Of a stretch of DNA of 16,526 nt, positions 6,247 to 12,332 are shown in pieces (position 1 is the first letter of the stretch; each line of letters begins with the position of its first letter). Source of the stretch: JAAOYC01 sp036481345. GTDB taxonomy: Archaea; Nanobdellota; Nanobdellia; Woesearchaeales; WJKL01. Position numbers and translations under genes: made by a program. The DNA lies in contig JAZGHU010000008.1 in NCBI GenBank assembly GCA_036481345.1, forward strand, positions 1 to 16,526. Reading direction: 5' to 3'. The notes below the pieces were generated by a model that saw nothing but the letters and a program-made list of their open reading frames with translations, was not told where the DNA came from and did no database searches.

Positions 6247-6531
6247 TTATTTTTTTCTTTTTATGACTTTTTTAGCTGCTTTTCTAACTGGCTTTGTTGC
6301 TTTCCTGACAGCTTTTCGTGCTTTCTTTGGAACTTTAGCAACTCTTTTTGCTGCTTTCTTAACTGATTTTGTTCCTTTTTTAACACTCTTTTTTGCAGCT
6401 TTGCTCATAGCCTTTACTGGCTTTGTAACTTTTTTAGTCAGAACTTTTCTTCTTTTTTCAAGAGCCATTATTTGTTTTTTTAATGACCCTATTTGTTTAT
6501 TTACAGCTTTTACTGATTTTGGCATTTTCAT
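6247..6531 (-). CDS. Histone H1-like Lys/Ala-rich chromatin protein
   Basis: A 94-residue, extremely basic protein with a single acidic residue (Glu25) and roughly one residue in three Lys. Residues 1-32 look like a short helix or coiled coil (VNKQIGSLKKQIMALEKRR). The rest is a repetitive KKxVKKAAKR / RKAxKPVRKAAKK array like the C-terminal tail of eukaryotic H1 and bacterial Hc1/AlgP-type proteins. Such tails bind and compact DNA non-specifically, so a nucleoid role is the natural inference; RNA binding is an alternative. A GAGGT ribosome site lies 8 bases before the first ATG (a second ATG is two codons in). The leader is about 35 bases behind a GTTTAAATAC promoter. Confidence 0.75.
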   Translation of the reverse strand: MKMPKSVKAVNKQIGSLKKQIMALEKRRKVLTKKVTKPVKAMSKAAKKSVKKGTKSVKKAAKRVAKVPKKARKAVRKATKPVRKAAKKVIKRKK

Positions 6532-6586
6532 CTTCTTCTACCTCTTTTATAGGCGGGAAATCCGCTAATTGATTTTTATCTTTGAA

Positions 6587-6596
6587 GTATTTAAAC
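6587..6596 (-). promoter_or_regulatory. TATA box for the H1-like gene
   Basis: Minus-strand GTTTAAATAC predicts initiation near 6565. The leader would then begin with a small GC-rich inverted repeat (GCGG 6553-6556 with CCGC 6562-6565) and end with GAGGT. Confidence 0.45.
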
Positions 6597-6632
6597 ATTT
6601 CCAAATTCAATCTTTTAAGACGAGACAAAAAG

Positions 6633-6641
6633 CTTTTATAG
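6633..6641 (+). promoter_or_regulatory. TATA box for the GNAT-PolX operon
   Basis: CTTTTATAG lies 33-41 bases ahead of the ATG at 6674. A GAGGT ribosome site (6665-6669) follows with 4-base spacing. Confidence 0.45.
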
Positions 6642-6673
6642 TTCAGAATTATAGAAATCAAAAAGAGGTTAAT

Positions 6674-7102
6674 ATGAAAATAAGAAAAGCTCAAGCTAAA
6701 GATCTAAAGAAAATATCAGAAATATTTCTAATAGAATACAGTAAAAAACCTTATTTTGAAAAATGGACAAAAACAACTTCTCTAAAGAAAATCAAAGAAT
6801 ATAACAAAACAATGTACACATTTGTTGCAGAAGAAAATAAAGAAATTATGGGATTCTTAATTGGAGACCTCTATTTTTGGCATGATGGACATAGGGGTTC
6901 TGTTGAAGAGTTTGTAGTTTCTAAAAAATATCAAGGACAAGGAATAGGCAAAAAATTAATGAAACACTTTGAGAACTTTCTCAAGAAAAAAGGAATGAAA
7001 AAATTAGTTCTTATGTCTGTTACTAAATCAAATGCATTCAAAATTTATAAAAAATGGGGATTTAAAGAAGAAGATTTTGTTTCAATGGTGAAAAAATTAT
7101 GA
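6674..7102 (+). CDS. GNAT-family N-acetyltransferase
   Basis: A 142-residue protein from the ATG at 6674, placed by GAGGT immediately upstream; an in-frame extension to 6569 would run back through the promoter. It has the GNAT fold pattern: IRKAQAKDLKKI at the N-terminus, a central strand (IMGFLIGDLYF), then motif A EEFVVSKKYQGQGIGKKLM with the Q-G-x-G-x-G acetyl-CoA pyrophosphate loop. NAFKIYKKWGFKEEDF is the usual C-terminal helix and strand. The order resembles RimI-like protein acetyltransferases, but the substrate cannot be read from sequence. Its TGA overlaps the ATG of the DNA polymerase gene (ATGA, 7099-7102), so the two are translationally coupled. Confidence 0.85.
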   Translation: MKIRKAQAKDLKKISEIFLIEYSKKPYFEKWTKTTSLKKIKEYNKTMYTFVAEENKEIMGFLIGDLYFWHDGHRGSVEEFVVSKKYQGQGIGKKLMKHFENFLKKKGMKKLVLMSVTKSNAFKIYKKWGFKEEDFVSMVKKL

Positions 7103-8052
7103 TCAATCAAAAACTTGCTGAAATCTTTTTTGAAATAGCTGACATTCTTGAGATGAAAAATATACAGTGGAAGCCTCGTGCATATAGACAGGCTGCGAGA
7201 GCAATTGACGGATTAGAACAGCCAATTGAGAGTATCTATAAAAAAGGTGGATTAAAACTTCTTGAAGAGATCCCAGGTGTAGGAGAAGGCATTGGGAAAA
7301 AGATTGTTGAATATCTGAAGACTGGAAAGATAAAAGGATATGAAAGATTAAAGAAATCTGTTCCTCTTCATATGTCTATCCTGACTAAAATTCCTGGAAT
7401 GGGTGTAAAGAAAGTCAAGAAATTGAATAAAATCCTGAAGATAAAGACTATTGCACAATTAGAAAGAGCAGCTATTCAGCATAAGATTGCCAAGATTCCT
7501 GGATTTGGAATTAAATCAGAACAGGATATATTGGATGGTATTGCTTTGATGAGAAAATCTAAAGGGAGGATTTCATTAAGAAGAGCTGAAGCTGTTGCTA
7601 ATAGGATAATTTCTAGATTAAAACCATTAAAAGAAGTTCTGAAGATTTCAACAGCTGGTTCATTAAGAAGAAAAAGACCAACTATTGGAGATATTGACAT
7701 TTTAGCTTGCTCAAGAAAGTCTAAGAAAATTATTGAAGTGTTTACCAAGATTCCAAATCAAAAGATTCTAGGAAAGGGAACAACAAAAGCAACTATTGTG
7801 TTAAAATCAGGAGTCCAAGTTGATTTAAGAGTAGTTCCTCCTGAATCATGGGGAGCAGCATCTCTTTATTTTATTGGAAGCAAGAATTATAACATAGGAT
7901 TCAGGAAGATTGCAATCAAAAAAGGATATAAGCTTTCAGAGTATGGGTTGTTTGACAAACAAACAGGAAAGATGATTGCAGGAAAGACAGAAAGAGAAGT
8001 CTGCAAAAAATTAGGAATTAAATGGATTAAGCCTGAGCAAAGAGAAAGATAA
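7099..8052 (+). CDS. polX: Family X DNA polymerase without PHP domain
   Basis: A 317-residue Pol beta-like polymerase. The N-terminal 8-kDa-like region (1-80) starts KLAEIFFEIADILEMK and holds a helix-hairpin-helix (EEIPGVGEGIGKKI, 56-69). Further HhH motifs lie at 97-110 and 131-145. The palm carries GSLRR (187-191), GDID with catalytic Asp198 and Asp200, and VDLR with Asp242. The thumb has YFIGSKNYN (257-265) and GYKLSEYGLF. All three catalytic Asp residues are present, so it should be active in gap-filling repair. The protein stops where bacterial PolX continues into its PHP phosphoesterase domain; the final KWIKPEQRER corresponds to the start of that linker. Some archaeal PolX enzymes lack PHP, so this may be normal for the lineage. 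It is coupled to the acetyltransferase gene. Confidence 0.93.
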   Translation: MINQKLAEIFFEIADILEMKNIQWKPRAYRQAARAIDGLEQPIESIYKKGGLKLLEEIPGVGEGIGKKIVEYLKTGKIKGYERLKKSVPLHMSILTKIPGMGVKKVKKLNKILKIKTIAQLERAAIQHKIAKIPGFGIKSEQDILDGIALMRKSKGRISLRRAEAVANRIISRLKPLKEVLKISTAGSLRRKRPTIGDIDILACSRKSKKIIEVFTKIPNQKILGKGTTKATIVLKSGVQVDLRVVPPESWGAASLYFIGSKNYNIGFRKIAIKKGYKLSEYGLFDKQTGKMIAGKTEREVCKKLGIKWIKPEQRER

Positions 8053-8054
8053 TT

Positions 8055-9281
8055 CTATTGTATTATTCCATAACCAATCAATCTAAATCTATTACCAATT
8101 CTTCTAGAAATAGTTACTTTGCTTTCTTTGTCGGCGCAGACAGGCAGTTTCAAAACACATTTAATCTTGTTTTTTCCTAATTCTGTAACAACTCCAACTG
8201 TTGCAGCTGAATTTACATTAAGCATTAAAGGTTCACTCATCTTGATTGCTTCTACTTTCAAATCTTCTTCAGTTCCAACTACTCTTTCTAATAGATGAAC
8301 TTCTAGATCTAATTCATTAAGAACAGGGGGCAGCTTTCCATGCAGTCCAACTACACTTCCTGCTAAGGAGTCTGATTTTACAATGGCGTTATCCAAGGCA
8401 GTCATCACACCAATACTTCCACCAGGTCCAACTTCGCTTACGCTTTTTCCTCCTGTTTTTAAGTCAGTGATTATTGTTTCAATAGGAATATATTTCTTTT
8501 GATTTTTTTCTTCTACAACCAATCCTGGCTTGATCTCAATCTTTTCTCCGACTTTTAAGATTCCTTGTTTTAATGCTCCGCCTAATACTCCTCCAACTAA
8601 CTTTTCAGGAGCTGACCCTGGCTTGTTGATATCAAAACTTCTTGCAACAAACATCAAAGGATTTGCTTTTGGATCTCTTTTAGGAGTAGGAATTATTTTT
8701 TCAATTGTTTCGATCAAAACATCTACATTTATGTTTTGCTGAGCTGAAATAGGAATTATAGGTGATTTTTCATAATCAGTTCCTTTTAGGAATGCTTTAA
8801 TCTCTTTGTGATTCTTTATAGCATCTCCTTTGCTAACAGTATCAATCTTGTTTTGAACAACAACTACATTCTTTATTCCTGATATCTTTAATGCCATCAG
8901 ATGTTCTCTTGTCTGCGGCTGAGGGCATGTTTCATTAGCTGCAATCAATAGGATTGATCCATCCATGATTGTTGCTCCAGATAACATTGTTGCCATAAGG
9001 CTTTCGTGTCCAGGAGCGTCAACAAAACTTACTTTTCTGATTAGTTTTGCTTTTCCACCGCAATCGCATTTTGCATTAACAACATATTTTTTGCATTTCT
9101 CGCATTTGTAAAAAATAGCATCAGCATATCCTAGTCTGATTGTGATTCCTCTTTTGATTTCTTCAGAATGAGTATCTGTCCAGATTCCACTTAGAGCTTT
9201 AACAAGAGTAGTCTTGCCATGATCAACATGACCGACCATTCCAATATTTATTTCAGGTTGTAATTTTTCTTTATCTGCCAT
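8055..9281 (-). CDS. eif2g: Translation initiation factor aIF2 subunit gamma
   Basis: A 408-residue GTPase that carries initiator Met-tRNA to the small ribosomal subunit as part of the aIF2 alpha-beta-gamma trimer. G1 is GHVDHGKT (17-24). Switch I contains RGITIRLGYAD. A zinc knuckle follows with Cys60, 63, 72 and 74 (C-x2-C-x8-C-x-C). G3 is DAPGHE (88-93), G4 is NKID (144-147) and G5 is SAQ in IPISAQ. Domain II starts around FVARSFDINKPGS, a gamma-subunit hallmark, and domain III ends with RRIGNRFRLIGYG. Length is typical. It is the last gene of the S6e operon, starting 3 bases after the stop of a 49-residue peptide, and converges on the PolX gene with a 2-base gap. Confidence 0.97.
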   Translation of the reverse strand: MADKEKLQPEINIGMVGHVDHGKTTLVKALSGIWTDTHSEEIKRGITIRLGYADAIFYKCEKCKKYVVNAKCDCGGKAKLIRKVSFVDAPGHESLMATMLSGATIMDGSILLIAANETCPQPQTREHLMALKISGIKNVVVVQNKIDTVSKGDAIKNHKEIKAFLKGTDYEKSPIIPISAQQNINVDVLIETIEKIIPTPKRDPKANPLMFVARSFDINKPGSAPEKLVGGVLGGALKQGILKVGEKIEIKPGLVVEEKNQKKYIPIETIITDLKTGGKSVSEVGPGGSIGVMTALDNAIVKSDSLAGSVVGLHGKLPPVLNELDLEVHLLERVVGTEEDLKVEAIKMSEPLMLNVNSAATVGVVTELGKNKIKCVLKLPVCADKESKVTISRRIGNRFRLIGYGIIQ

Positions 9282-9284
9282 TAT

Positions 9285-9434
9285 TTAGTAAAACAATATT
9301 CCAAGTATAAGCAAAATAATGCCAATTGTAATAATTGCAGCTCCAATCTGTTTGTATTGAGGCCAGGCTTTTATTTGCTCACCTAATTGCTTGATTTTTG
9401 TTTTCAGTTGATTTAATTGTTGTTTTATACTCAT
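9285..9434 (-). CDS. 49-residue tail-anchored membrane peptide between S6e and aIF2 gamma
   Basis: An open frame from ATG 9434-9432 to TAA 9287-9285, two bases after the S6e stop and three bases before the aIF2 gamma start. It therefore exactly fills the operon gap. Residues 1-28 form a charged, heptad-like helix rich in Gln and Lys (KQQLNQLKTKIKQLGEQI). Residues 30-49 form one hydrophobic helix ending at the C-terminus (GILFY), which is the layout of a tail-anchored protein. The size and layout recall SecE/Sec61 gamma or Sec61 beta, but the conserved SecE sequence is not evident, so I do not assign it. The tight spacing on both sides is good evidence of real translation. Confidence 0.65.
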   Translation of the reverse strand: MSIKQQLNQLKTKIKQLGEQIKAWPQYKQIGAAIITIGIILLILGILFY

Positions 9435-9436
9435 CT

Positions 9437-10012
9437 TTATTCTTTTTTCTCCTCTTTTTTAGGAGCCTCTTCTTTTTTCTCTTCTGGTTTTGTCTCTTCT
9501 TGAGGCTTTTCCTCTTTAGCTTCTTCTGCTTTTTTTTCAGCTGGTTTCGCTTCAGCAGCTGGCTTAGCTTCCTTTGCTTCAGGTTTCGCTTCTTCTTTAG
9601 GAGCTTCTGCTTTAGCTTCTTCTTTAGGAGATTCTCCTTCTGCTTTGCCTGCAGTTAAGTCTGCTTTTCCTTTTTTAGTGATCTTGAGATTAATTTGAGT
9701 TATAGTCTCATTAATTGATTCTCCACACACTGTTTTTCTCTTTCTGATACCTTTTTTTCCGCCTTTGAATCCAACTCCTGGACCAATTAATACTCTTTTT
9801 CTTGCTCCTTGGATTCCTTTTCTCATTGGAAAACCACAGTAATCACTTCCTCCTGTTATTTCAAATTCATAACCAGTCAAGTCCATGACTTCTCCTTTTA
9901 CAGTATCTCCTATTTTTAATCCCATCAGGTTCTTTGCAGTATCTGCTTCTATTGTTTTTTGTACGCATTTTCCTGTTTTAGGATCAGCTATTGTCAATTT
10001 AAATTCTGCCAT
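9437..10012 (-). CDS. rps6e: 30S ribosomal protein S6e with long charged tail
   Basis: A 191-residue protein from the ATG at 10012, which has GGAGG (10020-10024) at 7-base spacing; reading from 10042 would place that site inside the gene. Residues 1 to about 118 are the S6e beta-barrel core: FKLTIADPKTGKCVQKTI, GLKIGDTVKGE, TGGSDYCGFPMRKG, and KKGIRKRKTVCGE...ITQINLKI. S6e sits on the small ribosomal subunit. From about residue 120 the protein becomes a low-complexity tail of Lys, Glu, Ala and Pro (EEAKAEAPKEEAKPEAKEAK-like units) for about 70 residues. Archaeal S6e is usually little more than the core, so the tail is an extension. It heads the operon with the 49-residue peptide and aIF2 gamma. 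Confidence 0.95.
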   Translation of the reverse strand: MAEFKLTIADPKTGKCVQKTIEADTAKNLMGLKIGDTVKGEVMDLTGYEFEITGGSDYCGFPMRKGIQGARKRVLIGPGVGFKGGKKGIRKRKTVCGESINETITQINLKITKKGKADLTAGKAEGESPKEEAKAEAPKEEAKPEAKEAKPAAEAKPAEKKAEEAKEEKPQEETKPEEKKEEAPKKEEKKE

Positions 10013-10019
10013 TGTAATT

Positions 10020-10055
10020 CCTCCATTCCGAGCACGTATCAAGTAACTACGGCTC
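10020..10055 (-). promoter_or_regulatory. Structured leader of the S6e operon (hairpin plus ribosome site)
   Basis: Directly upstream of the GGAGG ribosome site is a GC-rich stem-loop in otherwise AT-rich DNA. In plus-strand coordinates GAGC (10030-10033) and CGTA (10035-10038) pair with TACG (10048-10051) and GCTC (10052-10055). The result is 8 bp with one bulged base (10034) and a 9-base loop. It ends six bases before the ribosome site. An mRNA structure in this place ahead of a ribosomal protein gene is a candidate for translational feedback; that role is inference. Confidence 0.45.
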
Positions 10056-10086
10056 AGCTAAGAATGAATATAGTAACTATACTTCG

Positions 10087-10094
10087 TTTATAAA
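10087..10094 (-). promoter_or_regulatory. TATA box for the S6e operon
   Basis: TTTATAAA lies 75-82 bases ahead of the S6e ATG, predicting initiation near 10064 and a leader of about 50 bases. A 13-base inverted repeat (TATAGT-A-ACTATA, 10069-10081) sits between the TATA box and the predicted start site. That is a typical place for an archaeal repressor operator. Confidence 0.5.
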
Positions 10095-10118
10095 CCTTTT
10101 CTTTAAAATTAAGCGAAA

Positions 10119-10130
10119 TATATTTAAATA
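10119..10130 (+). promoter_or_regulatory. TATA box for the 483-residue protein gene
   Basis: TATATTTAAATA is 34-45 bases ahead of the ATG at 10164. Initiation near 10146 would leave a short leader carrying GAGGG (10154-10158) at 5-base spacing. It is divergent from the S6e promoter, about 25 bases away. Confidence 0.5.
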
Positions 10131-10163
10131 CACATCTCTAAATAATGAAAAAAGAGGGAATTT

Positions 10164-11615
10164 ATGTCAAGAAGCCTTCTATTAGTAAAAAACGGATTTA
10201 TTAGTTCCAAATATGCAGATTTATATAAAGGCAAGTCTCCTAAAGATATAGAAAAAATAGCTAAAGAAGAGCATGCTGATGAAGAGGTTTGGGAAGAAGT
10301 TGAAAATCAATATCTTAAAACAGGTTATCCATGGCCATTAAAAAGATATAGGGTCAGCTGGGAAGCTCCTAATCTATCAATGGAAGAGTCTTATTTCTGG
10401 ATTTTGAATTATGTAAGCACAGATATAGCCTATCCTCATACGATCAAGACAATAGATGCATTTTCTGCTTCTGAAAACTCTGCTTTTTTTGGTGTATCCC
10501 AGCAGAGAATAGGATTGCAGCAGGATAAAGTAAGCCAGTTCTTAGCAACAGTTGGAAAGATGGTAAAAGAGATATTTCAGCTAGTGAGAGAACTAAGAAT
10601 AATTGATGAAAGAAGAGAATATTATGAAGAAGCAATGGTTGGGAAAGAATCTGCTGAAATTACATTAAAAGGAATCTGGGTTGATATGGTAGAAGGAGGA
10701 GCAAAGAATCCTGCTTCTGTATTTGGTATGGCTCGTGAAGTACAATTTACATCTTTGCCTGATTTGTTCTTTTCAACACAGCCAAGAACATCAGAAGAAG
10801 TTGATGATTATGTTGAAAGAACAAGAGGAGGATTTAATGTATCAGTTAAGAATGCTCTTAAAAGAAAACTAAAGATGTTCTTGATCTGGAAAGAAAAAAC
10901 ATTTGAGGAATTAAAAACAAGAAGGAGTTTTACACTAAAATATCTAAGACAACATTATACTATTATCAAGATGTATATGACATGGGTTAAGCCTTATCTA
11001 AAACATGTAAGAAGGTTAACATTAGATGAAGATAGAGTACTGACTCCACAGATGGTTAGTGCGTTTGAAGGAAGCATGGTAGAAGTCGAGTTTTTAGCTC
11101 ACAAAGAACCTATGGGAAGATGGTATCCTTGTCTTTTATGCAGCTTTTTGTTTAGAACAAGGCCGTCAATGTCATTCCAGCAAGAAGGATATCAAAGAGG
11201 TCCGATACATGTAGGAAAGTTGGATATGGATTTCAGAGCATATGTTTGGACAAAAGAACAGATTGACAATTTCAAAAATCTAAGAGATAAAGAGGATTTA
11301 GAATTAATAAAATCAGTATCAGGTACATTAGCAGAAGCAATTGATTCAATGGGTGGAGAACTTGAAGCTTATCTTGAAGAAGCAGAAGGAAAAGAAAAAG
11401 AAGAAGAGCGAAAAGGTCCTCCAACTATGCTTAAAAGATTTAGAACAGAATTCCTTGGCCCGAAAAAAGAGAAAGGACCTAAGAAGCCTAAAAGACCAAA
11501 ACTAAATGTTATAAAAGATAAATCAGATAAAGGCAAAGCATCAAAAACTGTGTTGACTACTTCATTTTGGCTTTTCAAGAATTACAAGAAAGGACATGGC
11601 ATGATTATGTGGTGA
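10164..11615 (+). CDS. Large uncharacterised protein heading the TIM-barrel cluster
   Basis: A 483-residue cytoplasmic protein with no signal peptide or membrane span. Residues 1-100 are mixed and aromatic-rich (YPWPLKRYRVSWEAPNLSMEESYFWILNYV). Residues 115-160 form long helices (QDKVSQFLATVGKMVKEIFQLVRELRIIDERREYYEE). Residues 215-285 are helical and very basic (NALKRKLKMFLIWKEK, YLRQHYTIIKMYMTWVKPYLKHVRRL). A strand-rich part follows around 300-360 with a lone CLLC pair, then an acidic helix (378-415). The C-terminal linker is Lys/Pro-rich (about 415-460) before a hydrophobic end (TSFWLFKNYKKGHGMIMW). I recognise no family or catalytic motif. The basic helices and tail would suit nucleic-acid or phosphate-surface binding. 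The next gene follows 45 bases later with its own TATA box. Confidence 0.7.
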   Translation: MSRSLLLVKNGFISSKYADLYKGKSPKDIEKIAKEEHADEEVWEEVENQYLKTGYPWPLKRYRVSWEAPNLSMEESYFWILNYVSTDIAYPHTIKTIDAFSASENSAFFGVSQQRIGLQQDKVSQFLATVGKMVKEIFQLVRELRIIDERREYYEEAMVGKESAEITLKGIWVDMVEGGAKNPASVFGMAREVQFTSLPDLFFSTQPRTSEEVDDYVERTRGGFNVSVKNALKRKLKMFLIWKEKTFEELKTRRSFTLKYLRQHYTIIKMYMTWVKPYLKHVRRLTLDEDRVLTPQMVSAFEGSMVEVEFLAHKEPMGRWYPCLLCSFLFRTRPSMSFQQEGYQRGPIHVGKLDMDFRAYVWTKEQIDNFKNLRDKEDLELIKSVSGTLAEAIDSMGGELEAYLEEAEGKEKEEERKGPPTMLKRFRTEFLGPKKEKGPKKPKRPKLNVIKDKSDKGKASKTVLTTSFWLFKNYKKGHGMIMW

Positions 11616-11630
11616 AGAATTGGCCTCACG

Positions 11631-11639
11631 TTTATAAAT
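11631..11639 (+). promoter_or_regulatory. TATA box for the 202-residue protein gene
   Basis: TTTATAAAT lies 22-30 bases ahead of the ATG at 11661, the leaderless spacing. The 202-residue gene is therefore transcribed on its own even though it follows the 483-residue gene closely. Confidence 0.6.
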
Positions 11640-11660
11640 GATTAACACATATGCTCTATT

Positions 11661-12269
11661 ATGGCAGAAGAAATTAATGAATTAAAGAAATTATCTCCTA
11701 AAGAAAGAATAAAAAAACTAAAAGAGATTCAAGAAAGAGATAAAGCTGAGATTGAAAAAGCACAGGGTATGCTCAAAGAAGCTGAAGATGAAGCTGTGAT
11801 TGAAGATGAATTGAGAGATATTCCAATTCCACAGCTAAAAGCAGTGGATATTGATGGATTATTTTCACCAGCTGAAAAAGAGCTTTTCAAGGCAAAGAGA
11901 TTTACATCAGACAAGCCAAAAGAAGTAGAGAAGAAAGAAGAAAAGAAAGGAGCCTTAGAATCAATTGCTGAAGAAGCTCCTAAAATTTCAGAAGCAGAAC
12001 AGCAACAGCATATTGAATATGTTCAGCAGCTAAGCCAAAAGCCCACAGAACAGCTTTACAATAGAGCAAAAGAAATCTATTCAAATTTCAAAGATAAGGG
12101 ATATCTGACCCAGGAACAGCAGAAAGAGATGGGAGATATCAGTTATGCAAACAGGCAGAAGTTTGATGATATCAAAGCAGGAAATTATCCTTCAGGACAG
12201 CTGTCCAAAGGGGTTGCTGGAGAAATGAGTTTAATTGAAAAAATGAAAGGAGCAATGTATAAGAGGTAA
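11661..12269 (+). CDS. Coiled-coil protein, unknown function
   Basis: A 202-residue soluble protein. Residues 1-50 are a strongly charged coiled coil (INELKKLSPKERIKKLKEIQERDKAEIEKAQ). Then comes a Pro/Asp-containing patch (IPIPQLKAVDIDGLFSPAEKELFKAKRF, about 54-81), a Lys/Glu linker (about 87-100) and a second helical domain (116-200) rich in Gln and Tyr, ending near GMKGAMYKR-like basic residues. No catalytic motif is visible. The short hydrophobic patch flanked by disordered linkers looks like a binding segment for a partner, possibly one of the neighbouring cluster proteins; this is inference. It lies 63 bases ahead of the TIM-barrel gene. Confidence 0.65.
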   Translation: MAEEINELKKLSPKERIKKLKEIQERDKAEIEKAQGMLKEAEDEAVIEDELRDIPIPQLKAVDIDGLFSPAEKELFKAKRFTSDKPKEVEKKEEKKGALESIAEEAPKISEAEQQQHIEYVQQLSQKPTEQLYNRAKEIYSNFKDKGYLTQEQQKEMGDISYANRQKFDDIKAGNYPSGQLSKGVAGEMSLIEKMKGAMYKR

Positions 12270-12270
12270 A

Positions 12271-12296
12271 AACCCCATCAAGGGGTGCCTGGTTTA
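12271..12296. promoter_or_regulatory. Hairpin between the coiled-coil and TIM-barrel genes
   Basis: ACCCC (12273-12277) pairs with GGGGT (12283-12287) around ATCAA. An overlapping alternative pairs AAACC (12271-12275) with GGTTT (12292-12296); the two cannot form together. On the plus strand it has no T-tract; read on the minus strand the GC stem is followed by TTTTT, like an intrinsic terminator, although no minus-strand gene is present. It may pause or process the mRNA ahead of the TIM-barrel gene, whose ribosome site GAGG is at 12319-12322. Confidence 0.35.
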
Positions 12297-12332
12297 CGAG
12301 CTAAAAAAAATAAATAAAGAGGAAAACAGAGC

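Noticed and set aside
6230..6568. Phe/Leu-rich 112-residue plus-strand frame
   Set aside because: It is the complement of the Lys/Ala-rich H1-like gene (AAA and GCT-type codons read as TTT and AGC); the minus frame has a ribosome site and promoter.
6497..6694. 65-residue minus-strand frame overlapping the H1-like leader
   Set aside because: It runs across the opposing promoters and into the H1-like start region in another frame; composition and position fit chance.
9285..9434. Assignment of the 49-residue peptide as SecE (Sec61 gamma)
   Set aside because: Size and single C-terminal span agree, but the conserved SecE helix and cytosolic motif are not visible.
9398..9658. Phe/Ser/Arg-rich plus-strand frame of 86 residues
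   Set aside because: It mirrors the Lys/Glu-rich tail of S6e and has no promoter or ribosome site of its own.
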